Assembly: GCA_026002835.1 (NCBI GenBank)
Contig: BPGC01000012.1
Location: 1 to 58,068, forward strand
Reading direction: 5' to 3'
From: Candidatus Nitrosocaldaceae archaeon
Lineage (GTDB): Archaea; Thermoproteota; Nitrososphaeria; Nitrososphaerales; Nitrosocaldaceae
Length of the DNA: 58,068 nt
The notes under the pieces are model-generated. The model was not told where the DNA came from and did no database searches. It was given only the letters and a program-made list of their open reading frames with translations. Positions 8,601 to 16,731 of the stretch are shown here, piece after piece (position 1 is the stretch's first letter; each line of letters begins with the position of its first letter). A program made the position numbers and the translations under genes.

Positions 8601-10214
8601 TTAGATAATTGCTAATGCTTCTGCTATCTTTAATGATGCTGTAAAATCATTTCTTAATAGTATTTTAGTATCACTATTATCTAATAATGCTCTACCATAC
8701 TCATTAATAATTAGATCTTCAGGTCTTTGTGTTAAGAATAATAGTATTACATTTAATTTCCTTCCAACTCTAGCTATTAGATTGATAAATTTAGCAGCTG
8801 TATCTATATTGAATAATAACCATCCTTCATCTATTAACAATATCTTAGGTATATTTACTGATAGATTATTAATAGTATTCCATACCTTTGCTAATGCTAA
8901 TGTTAATAGAAAAGAATCTTTGCTCTTTGATCCATAGCTTCCTCTTAATGATAATATTGCTCTATCATCTAACAATAATGAACCTTTTAACCTATTATCC
9001 TTTATAATATCTATCAGATATCTTTTAGCATCATTACTTATCTTATCATATAGTTCATTAATACTATTAATGCTAATACTAGGATCTATACCAAATGCTA
9101 CTATCTCTTTCTTAATTACTTCTGGTGCATTAATGATATCAGCAATGATATTACATGCATTACTCTTATCAAATAGCATAAATGGATCTAATCCTAATTG
9201 CTCATTATCATATAGTTTGATAATATTAGCATTATATAATCTTGATAGCTTTTCATACTCTCCTTGTGGATCTATTATATACAGATAACAATCATACTTT
9301 GCTAGTAATCTATTAACTATAGTCTTTGCTGTTACTGATTTACCAGCACCAGATGATGCTAATATTACTATATTATAATTATCCCTTAATCTATAATCAT
9401 ATATAACTGGTGCTTTAGTTATTATATTCATACCTAACTTTATACCATCTAACTCTAACATATCTGATGATATAAAAGGATAGATGATTGCTAATGATCC
9501 TAACTCTATAAATAGTTCTTTCTTATCATTATTATACAATAATTGTTTCTGCATAAATGGTATGTTATCAAATTTTACTAACATAGCGTTATTCTGTCTT
9601 TTAAACTGCTTAGTTAATCTAATCAATTCCTTCTTACTATCTGCTTTAATAATAGCATTTAATGTTAATTTAAATAATGCTGTCTCTTGCCTTAACAATG
9701 CTTCTCTCAATGCTTGAGCTCTAATAGCTTTATCTTGAAGTTTAATCCTCTGACTAGCCTTTAATAATGATTCTAATCTCATTATACTGTTTAATGCTGA
9801 AGAATGTTCTACCCTTTTTAATTTAATGATTATAGCATTTGCTATATCTAATAATGAATAAGCAAATGATATCGATAGTGATGATGGTAATGATAATAGT
9901 GTTAATACTCTAGCATATCCATCTATTAACTTTAGATAGGTAGGATACTCTTTAATGATATTAAGCATTAAAGGATTATTGCTTATCTTATATCTGAAAT
10001 CAATAGATTCTAGTATATTGCTTATATCATAACTGCTATCAATAAATACTCTTATCACTCTATTACTATCTATAGCATCTCTTATCATTATAATCCTTAT
10101 ATCATTATTAATAGTAGCATTATTTATCAATGATAGGAATCTTGTTATTAGCAGTCTTTGCTTCTCTTCATGCATAGCAAAGAAGTTACTATTGCTTATT
10201 ATCTCATACATCAT
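8601..10214 (-). CDS. virB4: VirB4/TraC-type conjugation ATPase (frameshifted at the C terminus)
   Basis: Cytoplasmic ATPase of type IV secretion and DNA-transfer systems. From the ATG at 10214 it has an N-terminal domain of about 250 residues, then Walker A ASSGAGKSVTAKTIV near residues 285-299, YIIDPQGEYEKL just after it, and Walker B ILLIDEGWLLF near 457-467. LFLTQRPEDL and the arginine-finger region LLDNSDTKILLRNDF follow. The frame ends at 8601, but the next frame continues in register as KEEQELLPILMRGEALLI and on to a stop at 8474-8476. One extra A near 8610-8615 explains the break, so about 43 residues are lost or displaced. The start is divergent from the PrgI-like gene, with only 8 bp between the two start codons. 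Confidence 0.8.
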   Translation of the reverse strand: MMYEIISNSNFFAMHEEKQRLLITRFLSLINNATINNDIRIIMIRDAIDSNRVIRVFIDSSYDISNILESIDFRYKISNNPLMLNIIKEYPTYLKLIDGYARVLTLLSLPSSLSISFAYSLLDIANAIIIKLKRVEHSSALNSIMRLESLLKASQRIKLQDKAIRAQALREALLRQETALFKLTLNAIIKADSKKELIRLTKQFKRQNNAMLVKFDNIPFMQKQLLYNNDKKELFIELGSLAIIYPFISSDMLELDGIKLGMNIITKAPVIYDYRLRDNYNIVILASSGAGKSVTAKTIVNRLLAKYDCYLYIIDPQGEYEKLSRLYNANIIKLYDNEQLGLDPFMLFDKSNACNIIADIINAPEVIKKEIVAFGIDPSISINSINELYDKISNDAKRYLIDIIKDNRLKGSLLLDDRAILSLRGSYGSKSKDSFLLTLALAKVWNTINNLSVNIPKILLIDEGWLLFNIDTAAKFINLIARVGRKLNVILLFLTQRPEDLIINEYGRALLDNSDTKILLRNDFTASLKIAEALAII

Positions 10215-10222
10215 TATATAAT

Positions 10223-10786
10223 ATGAAAGCAGTAGAGATAATATCATTTGAGGATATTAGTGCTATAGAACAGCCTATACTATCATTATCAATATTAAAG
10301 ATATCAATGAAGCAACTAGCATTACTTATATTAACAGTATTAATAGCATATAGCATTAAGATAGTAGAGCTATCAATTCTATCAGCATTCATACTATTGC
10401 TTATAGCATTCTATAAGCCATATAATATGTCCTTTGAGATACTATTGATAAATGCTATTAGATTCATAATCAATAGAGATAAACCAGTTAGAGTAAAGAA
10501 TTCTAAACCAATTAAGAAAGATAGATTATATGATGATATGAAGCTCTTTAAGAAGAGAGATAAGATAGTTAAAGAAGATAATGGACAAAAGATTAAAGAA
10601 GAGATACCAATAGTAAATGAGCAATTACTGCATTATATAACAAATACCAAAGACTTTCATCTAGCAATAAATGATCAAATGGTAATAAGTGCTGGTGATT
10701 CTAAAATACATTTAGCATTAAAGGATAATAGCAGAATAGTATTAGAGATTAGAGATAAAGCTATTAGCAGAATAGATATACTATAA
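10223..10786 (+). CDS. PrgI/VirB3-like membrane protein of the DNA-transfer apparatus
   Basis: A 187-residue protein. The N-terminal 25 residues are followed by two close hydrophobic helices (about 33-50 and 54-70), then the soluble stretch PYNMSFEILLINAIRFIINR and a basic linker (about 90-120). The C-terminal beta-rich part ends in RIVLEIRDKAISRIDIL. PrgI-family proteins have this layout and are encoded beside VirB4 in Gram-positive bacteria and archaea; they correspond to VirB3. Here the gene is divergent from VirB4, with an AT-rich palindrome (ATTATATAAT) between the two. I call this by layout and context rather than by strong motif identity. Confidence 0.5.
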   Translation: MKAVEIISFEDISAIEQPILSLSILKISMKQLALLILTVLIAYSIKIVELSILSAFILLLIAFYKPYNMSFEILLINAIRFIINRDKPVRVKNSKPIKKDRLYDDMKLFKKRDKIVKEDNGQKIKEEIPIVNEQLLHYITNTKDFHLAINDQMVISAGDSKIHLALKDNSRIVLEIRDKAISRIDIL

Positions 10787-11161
10787 CCTTTTTATTGTTC
10801 TTCTTGATATTAAGAATGCTTCTATATGGATATAAGCAAATACTACCATATTCAATGATATATTCTCTATCTTTAGATTATAATTTAATGATTGAGTATA
10901 TAGATATGCTAATCCTATAATTATTGTTAATTCTATTGTTAATATAATCATTATTATTAATGGATAAGGTATCTTATTATAAAGATAATACACTATGATA
11001 TTCATCTCTTTATCTTTGATGAATGCTCTATTATGATAGGTATAGATGCTATCTATAGCAAATGATATAATCCATATTATTATGAATAATAATGCTATTA
11101 TTGTATCAATATACTGATCTAATAACTGTATTAATGCTAATGCTATTATCCATATCATCAA
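10781..11161 (-). CDS. four-helix membrane protein of the conjugation cluster
   Basis: A 126-residue, almost entirely hydrophobic protein with about four membrane helices (2-10 with 18-36, 67-90, 103-118). A charged loop HNRAFIKDKEMN lies near 43-54, and the C terminus RRTIKRL is basic. The gene is convergent with the PrgI-like gene (6-bp overlap) and lies downstream of the pilin-like gene in the same direction, 12 bp apart. By position it may be an accessory membrane part of the transfer apparatus. I do not recognise the family. Confidence 0.45.
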   Translation of the reverse strand: MMIWIIALALIQLLDQYIDTIIALLFIIIWIISFAIDSIYTYHNRAFIKDKEMNIIVYYLYNKIPYPLIIMIILTIELTIIIGLAYLYTQSLNYNLKIENISLNMVVFAYIHIEAFLISRRTIKRL

Positions 11162-11173
11162 AAAATAATAGGG

Positions 11174-11443
11174 TTATCTTAACTCTAGCTTTATAGCTGC
11201 TACACCTCCACCAGCTGCCATAACTAATGCTCCTAGATATCTAGCAAATACAAAGAATCTCTCGCTTACATTCTCTATTCCATCTGGTATGTTAGGGTCA
11301 TCAGTATTAGGATCAATGGTTATACCAGTTAGCCATGAGGTTAGTTCTGGAGTGAATGCTATTATGAATCCTATTAATACAAACATCACTAACATCCTTA
11401 TCCATCTAGCTCTCTCTTCTTCAGTTACTTCTGAGAATACCAT
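11174..11443 (-). CDS. VirB2/CedA1-like two-helix pilin-type protein
   Basis: An 89-residue protein with a short polar N terminus (VFSEVTEEERARW), a first membrane helix (about 17-33, LVMFVLIGFIIAF), an acidic loop with TIDPNTDDPNIPDG, and a second helix (about 66-85, YLGALVMAAGGGVAAI). This size and hairpin layout, with a Gly/Ala-rich second helix, is that of VirB2/TrbC pilins and the archaeal CedA1 subunit. It lies between the large surface protein gene and other membrane genes of the transfer cluster. ATTATATTAT precedes the start. Confidence 0.5.
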   Translation of the reverse strand: MVFSEVTEEERARWIRMLVMFVLIGFIIAFTPELTSWLTGITIDPNTDDPNIPDGIENVSERFFVFARYLGALVMAAGGGVAAIKLELR

Positions 11444-11461
11444 ATCTGCTCTATAATATAA

Positions 11462-13480
11462 TTAGAATATCTCATTCCATGCTTTTCTTAACAATATCAA
11501 TATGCTTACAGCTATTATCAATGATAGTATGAATATGAATGGCATATCAGTATTATAGTAATTGCTAGTACTATTAATGCCATAAAAGTATGCTTGAGCT
11601 CTACCATGCCACTCATTATCTATAATTATCCATACATCATATCTCTTATCAATAGATAGTTTGCATCCTAATAAGCAATTATCAATTATATCAGTATACT
11701 CTTTATCATCATAATATTTAACTATTAAATTATTTATCCTAAAAGTATTAGGAGGTTCAATACTTATAGTATTATCATACCTTTTAATATATGTATCAGT
11801 CCAATCATATTTACCATTATTAGCATAGTATACATAATTACTATACTGTTGTAATGCTGGTAGAGTATAATCATTACTTATTGGTATACCATCTTTTGTT
11901 ATACTTATAGTTATATTATATGGAGTTAGAGCTGTTAGAGCATAGTTTAATGGTATATCATATATATTGCTAGTATTGTATAGCATTAAAGCAGATTTGC
12001 TAATCAATATGCTAGTATATAATACATTAGCATTCAATCTATCAGTATTATATGCTATATAATCAACTCTATTATAATTAGCAATAGCATCCTCTAAGCA
12101 TAGGATATTATCAACTAATTTATGATCATACTGATTATATGTTTTATAGATATCATAATTATATTTGTTTAATATATAATCATATAATGCTATACTATCA
12201 TTATATGGATTGAATCTTATGCTTATCCTATCAACTACTAATGGTTTAATATCATTATTATCATCAGTTATAGAATATATAGTAAAATTAGCATTAAAAG
12301 CTCTAGAAGGATAGATATAATTAAATGAGAATAATCTTCTATTATCAATAAAGTTACTATTGAAATTAGCATCTAATGTTATATCTGCTAATCCATTATC
12401 TATTATATCATTTAATGATATATCATAATCAATCTTCATAGCATAGTATCCTTCCTCTACAAACATAACCTCATTATCATAAGCAATATAATTATCATTG
12501 AAGCATATATTATTAAAGGAATCTCTAGTCTGATTTATCATATTAAATCTAATAGTTTGATTTAGATATTGTTTAATATCATCATTATTGATAATAGGTA
12601 TATCATATCCCTTTAATACTTGATATCCATAGCTAGTATTATTATAATCATTTAATAATGCTCTTCTATTCTTATATATAATGCCATTATCTTCAGAGCC
12701 TAGATAATGTATTGCTAGCATCAATTGTTTATCAAATGACCATGTATTATTTGATGATAAAGATAGATATGGATATACTATGAATTTTGGATTGTATCTA
12801 ACAACCTCAAAATCAGTTAATATTCTGCTAATAGTTCTATCAATATATCCATTATCACTATTGCTAAAATCATTACATATTGTATCTTCTTCAGTTATTG
12901 AACAATGATTACTATAATGATAGTAATGATAAGGAGTTTTATACTCAATTACAGCATTAATAGTATAATAGCCATAATCTATATCATTATCAGTCTTAAT
13001 AGTAGCGTTTAAAGGCAGATCAAATAGATATTCATTAGCATTAACTGATATATTATCAGGAATAATAGAATAAGCATTAGTTATATAAGAAGGATTACTA
13101 GCATCTATATACATTAAAGTAACATTAGCATGATAACCATAACTATCTCCTTTATATAATGTTAGATCATTATTTGATAATGGATATCTATCATATATGA
13201 TATATTTACTGCTATTAATGCTAATATCAACATACCAATAGCAAGCATTACCATATCCATATCCATAACTATTATCATAATCATATGAATAATCATAAGC
13301 ATAGCAGTATTTATAATTAAAATTATCATCATAATAATAACAGTCTTCTCTATAATAATCAAAGTTATTGTTTGAATAATTATAATAATAGCATTCTATA
13401 TCATCATTAGCATATTGCTCATAATAATGGGCATAAGCATAATCTATCATTACTATCAATATTAATAACAGTATCCTCAC
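11462..13480 (-). CDS. large Tyr/Asn/Asp-rich surface protein with C-terminal anchor
   Basis: A 672-residue protein with a signal peptide (about 1-14) and a single C-terminal helix (about 645-663) followed by RKAWNEIF. This leaves a 630-residue outer domain. The region after the signal is extraordinarily rich in Tyr, Asp and Asn, with runs such as CYYYNYSNNNFDYYREDCYY and several Cys (about 29-81). Many N-x-S/T sites suit N-glycosylation. It starts with GTG at 13480, overlapping the stop of the PIN gene. Sitting between toxin genes and the pilin-like gene, it may be an adhesin or mating-pair protein of the conjugation apparatus. No known domain is evident. Confidence 0.6.
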   Translation of the reverse strand: MRILLLILIVMIDYAYAHYYEQYANDDIECYYYNYSNNNFDYYREDCYYYDDNFNYKYCYAYDYSYDYDNSYGYGYGNACYWYVDISINSSKYIIYDRYPLSNNDLTLYKGDSYGYHANVTLMYIDASNPSYITNAYSIIPDNISVNANEYLFDLPLNATIKTDNDIDYGYYTINAVIEYKTPYHYYHYSNHCSITEEDTICNDFSNSDNGYIDRTISRILTDFEVVRYNPKFIVYPYLSLSSNNTWSFDKQLMLAIHYLGSEDNGIIYKNRRALLNDYNNTSYGYQVLKGYDIPIINNDDIKQYLNQTIRFNMINQTRDSFNNICFNDNYIAYDNEVMFVEEGYYAMKIDYDISLNDIIDNGLADITLDANFNSNFIDNRRLFSFNYIYPSRAFNANFTIYSITDDNNDIKPLVVDRISIRFNPYNDSIALYDYILNKYNYDIYKTYNQYDHKLVDNILCLEDAIANYNRVDYIAYNTDRLNANVLYTSILISKSALMLYNTSNIYDIPLNYALTALTPYNITISITKDGIPISNDYTLPALQQYSNYVYYANNGKYDWTDTYIKRYDNTISIEPPNTFRINNLIVKYYDDKEYTDIIDNCLLGCKLSIDKRYDVWIIIDNEWHGRAQAYFYGINSTSNYYNTDMPFIFILSLIIAVSILILLRKAWNEIF

Positions 13481-13932
13481 ATAATATAATATCTAGTTCT
13501 AAGATCTCTCAATACATCTTCAATCTTTAAGCCTTTTAATATGCTTTCTAATGCTATAGTATCAATAGCAGTATATCTAGAATTGAACGAATATTTTATC
13601 AATTGTTTATCATTACTCCATATTGGGATATTCAACTTTAATGCTAATGCTATGAATGGAGAGTCATAGATATCAAAACTTGCTATTAATTCTGCTTCCT
13701 TCATATACTCTTTAGCATCTAATAATACTATTCTATCCCTTGCTTGATCCATTATATATCTAAACAACTCTTCTGAAACCTTACCTATTATCATATCTTT
13801 ATACTTCTCTATCTCTTCTAATAATAAACTTGGAGCGTAGAATTCTAATCTAGGATTGAAGAATAGTTTTCTAACCCTATTATCTTTAAGCATAGATGCT
13901 ATAAGCTTATTTGTATCTATTATTACTCTCAT
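13477..13932 (-). CDS. vapC: PIN-domain ribonuclease toxin (VapC-like)
   Basis: A 151-residue protein with the PIN signature acidic residues: MRVIIDTNKLIAS at the start (D6), LLLEEIEKYKD near 39-49, and YDSPFIALALKLNIPIWSNDKQL near 89-111, with acidic residues in YDS and ND. PIN toxins cleave RNA and are held inactive by an antitoxin. The upstream gene (13907-14146) overlaps it by 26 bp, the usual arrangement. I prefer the ATG at 13932 over 13938 because the PIN core begins directly there. All key acidic positions look intact, so it should be active. Confidence 0.75.
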   Translation of the reverse strand: MRVIIDTNKLIASMLKDNRVRKLFFNPRLEFYAPSLLLEEIEKYKDMIIGKVSEELFRYIMDQARDRIVLLDAKEYMKEAELIASFDIYDSPFIALALKLNIPIWSNDKQLIKYSFNSRYTAIDTIALESILKGLKIEDVLRDLRTRYYIM

Positions 13933-14146
13933 CTTCATACAATCCTTTCTTTATAATCTTATCAATTGCCATTATATCATCTTCTGTTAGTTTGCTATCT
14001 TCTGCTAGTTTATCTGCTACTAACAATTTTAATAGATACCTTCTAGCATCATCTATGAATATATCTTCTATAATATCCTTAAGGCTAGGATCCTTCTCTA
14101 ATAGAACTGCTATCTCTTCTGGAACATTGATACTTATACTCTTCAT
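13907..14146 (-). CDS. antitoxin of the PIN-domain module
   Basis: About 79 residues from the ATG at 14146 (KSISINVPEEIAVLLEKDPS). The first ten residues look like the DNA-binding strand of a ribbon-helix-helix or AbrB-like protein. Helices follow (EDIFIDDARRYLLKLLVADKL) and then an acidic tail that would contact the toxin. It overlaps the PIN gene start, so the two are translationally coupled. The family is assigned from context and layout. The pair would stabilise the element in the host. Confidence 0.6.
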   Translation of the reverse strand: MKSISINVPEEIAVLLEKDPSLKDIIEDIFIDDARRYLLKLLVADKLAEDSKLTEDDIMAIDKIIKKGLYEDESNNRYK

Positions 14147-14201
14147 AATTGATATTATCAATAATCATTATAAATCTATTTTGTTATAAATAAAGAAGGA
14201 T

Positions 14202-14291
14202 TTATTCTATTGACTCTAGATATGCTATCTCTTCCTCTTTATAGATCAGTCTTCTTATCTTCTTATATTCATCTATGCTATTAGGTATCAT
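14202..14291 (-). CDS. 29-residue peptide, doubtful
   Basis: Reads IPNSIDEYKKIRRLIYKEEE after the initiator Met; highly charged and helical. It starts after GAGAAGG, a possible ribosome binding site, and is divergent from the gene at 14309 across the palindrome ATTATATAAT (14301-14310). It could be a real small gene or a relic of a longer one. Confidence 0.3.
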   Translation of the reverse strand: MIPNSIDEYKKIRRLIYKEEEIAYLESIE

Positions 14292-14308
14292 CCTTCTCTC
14301 ATTATATA

Positions 14309-14542
14309 ATGATGTTAGGAATAGCATTAGATAAGGATGAAAGATATAAGATGATAATTGATCCTAGTATAGCATTAGATGCAATAATCATATTTGCTTT
14401 CAAATATCATTATAGTATACATGCAGATATAGTTAGAGATGATAGAGAGCATAATGCTATCATGCTTATAATAAAGAATAAGGATAAATTAACAATACAT
14501 ATAAGCAAGAGAGCTAGAATGCTTATTGAGCAAACATTATAA
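14309..14542 (+). CDS. hypothetical 77-residue protein
   Basis: A small mixed alpha/beta protein (LGIALDKDERYKMIIDPSIA, then HNAIMLIIKNKDKLTIHIS). It has no Cys, membrane helix or catalytic pattern. The ATG follows directly on an AT-rich palindrome shared with the divergent small frame at 14291. Its end overlaps the end of the convergent nuclease-like gene by 6 bp. Function unknown. Confidence 0.45.
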   Translation: MMLGIALDKDERYKMIIDPSIALDAIIIFAFKYHYSIHADIVRDDREHNAIMLIIKNKDKLTIHISKRARMLIEQTL

Positions 14543-15049
14543 TATTATCTCTTTATAGATATCAGAATCCAAATGTTGAATAGGTATAATCTTGTTATAA
14601 GTTATCCATCTTCTATTTCCACAATAAGTTCCTTCACTCTTTACTATTTCATATCTATCATTATTTGCATAGAACCAGCGTTTAAGCTTATTAACATTTA
14701 TCAATAAACCTCTACTTAATAACTCGTTATTCTCTTGCCATAGATATAGCAAATAATCAGCTTTTATATTATAAAAATTACCTTCATGCTTCTTATTATT
14801 ACTATCAATATGATATAACTCTATTAAAATATCTCTCATATAGTATCTATCATCTCTTATCTTCTTTTGAACTGTTATGATTCTATCATCTTTTGTTAGA
14901 TAATAATCAATACCTAATCTTTGTAATATTATGCCATAACCTTTATTCTCTATGCTATAGCATTCAGCATTAAAGTATTCAGATAAGAATTCTATAACTC
15001 TATCCTCATCTATATCGCTATCCTTTAGATCTTTGATAAATGATCTCAT
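14537..15049 (-). CDS. possible PD-(D/E)XK nuclease-like protein
   Basis: A 170-residue soluble protein. The segment GIDYYLTKDDRIITVQKKIR near 46-65, followed by MRDILIELYHIDS and then IKADYLLYLWQ, resembles the restriction-endonuclease-like fold of many phage proteins: an acidic residue, a Q/E-x-K element and a further conserved helix. I cannot confirm the active site by eye. In the ancestral order this gene probably followed the MT-A70 methylase directly: its start lies a few bases from TATCTTGATTAT, the sequence that ends the methylase gene at 20036-20047. A methylase followed by a nuclease would make sense as a modification-restriction pair, but this is inference. Confidence 0.4.
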   Translation of the reverse strand: MRSFIKDLKDSDIDEDRVIEFLSEYFNAECYSIENKGYGIILQRLGIDYYLTKDDRIITVQKKIRDDRYYMRDILIELYHIDSNNKKHEGNFYNIKADYLLYLWQENNELLSRGLLINVNKLKRWFYANNDRYEIVKSEGTYCGNRRWITYNKIIPIQHLDSDIYKEIIL

Positions 15050-15075
15050 CAATAAATAATCAAGATAACAAAAAA

Positions 15076-15663
15076 TTATTGATAGATAGATTCCATCATC
15101 TTTTTAAGTTCCTCTAATGGTAAAGTTGGCGATGATATACTATAGTATACATGCTCATTCTGGTCTATCATAGCTATTGCAGCATCATAACTAGTTTCTC
15201 CTATTATCCTTTTAGTGCCATTATCAAATATCAACACCGTATTCTTTACTCCTGCCTCCCAACCCATTGCTGGGTTACCATTAATCTCAAATATTTGGAC
15301 TAAATTACCTCTCTGAGAATTTGCTTTAAAATCTAGAAATGTTTCTATGCCTTTCTCTATATTTGGATTATCTTTCTCAGCAACAAAGATTATACCATCA
15401 CGTATAAACTCATCTCTATTTATTGGTCTATAATCAAGTTCAAGTGTGGAAGGAGGAGCATTGGAATATGTATATAGTTCATATCCATCTGGTATATATT
15501 TTGGAACTCTGAAACTTTCTACATAATCGGTATTATTCTGATTGTATATGCTCCCTTCCATTGGTAATTTAGCAGATTCTGTATAGGTTAATGAGTATAA
15601 TGTTATAGTAATACCAGCAATTATTACCATGCTAATAATTATTATATTGCTATTCAACCCCAA
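15076..15663 (-). CDS. cassette III: membrane-anchored extracellular partner (DUF4367-like)
   Basis: A 195-residue protein with one N-terminal membrane helix (about 6-25, IIIISMVIIAGITITLYSL) and an outer domain. That domain starts with FRVPKYIPDGYELYTYSN near 51-68 and ends with PTLPLEELKKMMESIY. The pattern resembles DUF4367-type domains: a PxYxPxGY start, central beta strands, and a final SxxPLEELxKMxxSI helix. It overlaps the upstream secreted protein gene by 10 bp. The start is a TTG (15663, or 15657) behind the GAGGTG ribosome binding site. It fills the anchored-partner place of its cassette; an immunity or inhibitor role is only inferred. Confidence 0.6.
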   Translation of the reverse strand: MGLNSNIIIISMVIIAGITITLYSLTYTESAKLPMEGSIYNQNNTDYVESFRVPKYIPDGYELYTYSNAPPSTLELDYRPINRDEFIRDGIIFVAEKDNPNIEKGIETFLDFKANSQRGNLVQIFEINGNPAMGWEAGVKNTVLIFDNGTKRIIGETSYDAAIAMIDQNEHVYYSISSPTLPLEELKKMMESIYQ

Positions 15664-16379
15664 TTGCCACCTCTATATAACCATTGATCACTAACATCAC
15701 CTGTACACTCATGTTGTGTAGTAGCATCTACTATTAATTGATTTATTGAATTTCCAGATAATGGATACTCAAAACCTAATGTACTAGGAAGTTCTTTACA
15801 TTTCTTTAGATTAACTATTGATTGGAAGTATTGGTATTGTGTATCTGTATTTCTCTTCAATTGAAGATCTTTAAAATTACCATATACATTATTAGCATTA
15901 TTCCCCCATGATGTAGCACCTGCTAGAGTAATTGGGTTACAAGTACTACAATCATAACTTCCTTTTGTTATACCATTTATCTTCCAATAATATGTTGTAG
16001 AGGAAGTGTTAGGTGTAACAACCTCTGCTGTATACCAGTTTGTCGGAGAACCTCCTAATATGTAATGCACATTATCATTCAAACCTTCATCAAAATATCC
16101 AGTATAATATATAGCCCCATTACCAAAATCTACATGCCCTATACCAATTGACAGCTTTGGATTAGCAGTAGTAAATAGATATATCATTCTATCTACATGA
16201 TCAGTAGTAGAGCTAGCATATGGATATATTTTGCCTTTTACCCCTAAAATTTCACTGAATGAACCACTAGGTTTTATTGCATGATAACCATATTGTTGTA
16301 CTGCATAAGATATTGTAGGTATTAACAACAATGCTATAGTTACTATTCCTAGCATCTTTATCATATTATTGTACTGCAT
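15654..16379 (-). CDS. cassette III: secreted protein of unknown fold
   Basis: A 241-residue protein from the ATG at 16379. A longer reading from 16430 would lie inside the promoter, so I reject it. The signal peptide ends near PTISYA (about 23). The mature part is Gly-, Tyr- and Trp-rich and predicted all-beta, with a central segment HVDFGNGAIYYTGYFDEG and four or more Cys (CSTC, KKC, HEC) that could form disulfides. It recalls lectin-like or concanavalin-like surface domains, without a match I can name. First gene of its operon, expressed from the shared promoter with GTTCTTTGA 11 nt before the ATG. It is the secreted member of the pair. Confidence 0.6.
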   Translation of the reverse strand: MQYNNMIKMLGIVTIALLLIPTISYAVQQYGYHAIKPSGSFSEILGVKGKIYPYASSTTDHVDRMIYLFTTANPKLSIGIGHVDFGNGAIYYTGYFDEGLNDNVHYILGGSPTNWYTAEVVTPNTSSTTYYWKINGITKGSYDCSTCNPITLAGATSWGNNANNVYGNFKDLQLKRNTDTQYQYFQSIVNLKKCKELPSTLGFEYPLSGNSINQLIVDATTQHECTGDVSDQWLYRGGNWG

Positions 16380-16388
16380 TAATCTATT

Positions 16389-16453
16389 ATTCAAAGAACC
16401 TATATATATATATAACGAAATTAATATCAATAATTAACCTTAAATAGTAAAAT
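16389..16453 (-). promoter_or_regulatory. shared cassette promoter, copy III
   Basis: Inverted copy of the block at 6297-6360, with ACTATTTAAGGTTAATTATT, a long TATA repeat (about 16402-16416) and GTTCTTTGA (16391-16399 on the minus strand). It precedes the ATG at 16379 and continues upstream into the methylase 3' fragment. Confidence 0.75.
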
Positions 16454-16485
16454 AGTAATCATATTATCAATTATAATATTTATAA

Positions 16486-16640
16486 TCAAGATAGTTCTAA
16501 TCCATAACTATCCCAATTCTTTCTCTTATTCCTAGCAAATAACTCTAGATAGTTAGCATTAGGATACATACTCTCAATAATATCATATACTATCTCTGGT
16601 TTCTTGCCGCTTTGTTGAATAACTGTTTCTATCTATGAAT
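16486..16640 (-). pseudogene. 3' fragment of an MT-A70 methylase gene (copy 1)
   Basis: Encodes the last 48 or so residues of an MT-A70 methylase (QQSGKKPEIVYDIIESMYP and on to WDSYGLELS). From 16429 to 16593 it is identical in DNA to 17916-18080. Beyond 16593 it differs, so this fragment came from a different allele of the methylase. It has no start and no catalytic motif. Confidence 0.75.
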
Positions 16641-16731
16641 TCTCTTTTGAAAGCACGCTGTATCTGTATAATATATAATGAATAATAAGGGAAAACCAAT
16701 GCCACTTTTAATAAAAATGAATAAAATATTT

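Noticed and set aside
13162..13362. Hydrophobic 66-residue frame within the surface protein gene
   Set aside because: It arises from the repetitive TAT/AAT/GAT codons read in another frame; the 672-residue frame with signal peptide and anchor is the coherent one.
15654..16430. Longer cassette III protein beginning at 16430
   Set aside because: The extra N-terminal residues are the translated TATA repeat of the promoter; the ATG at 16379 fits the leaderless spacing and the signal peptide.
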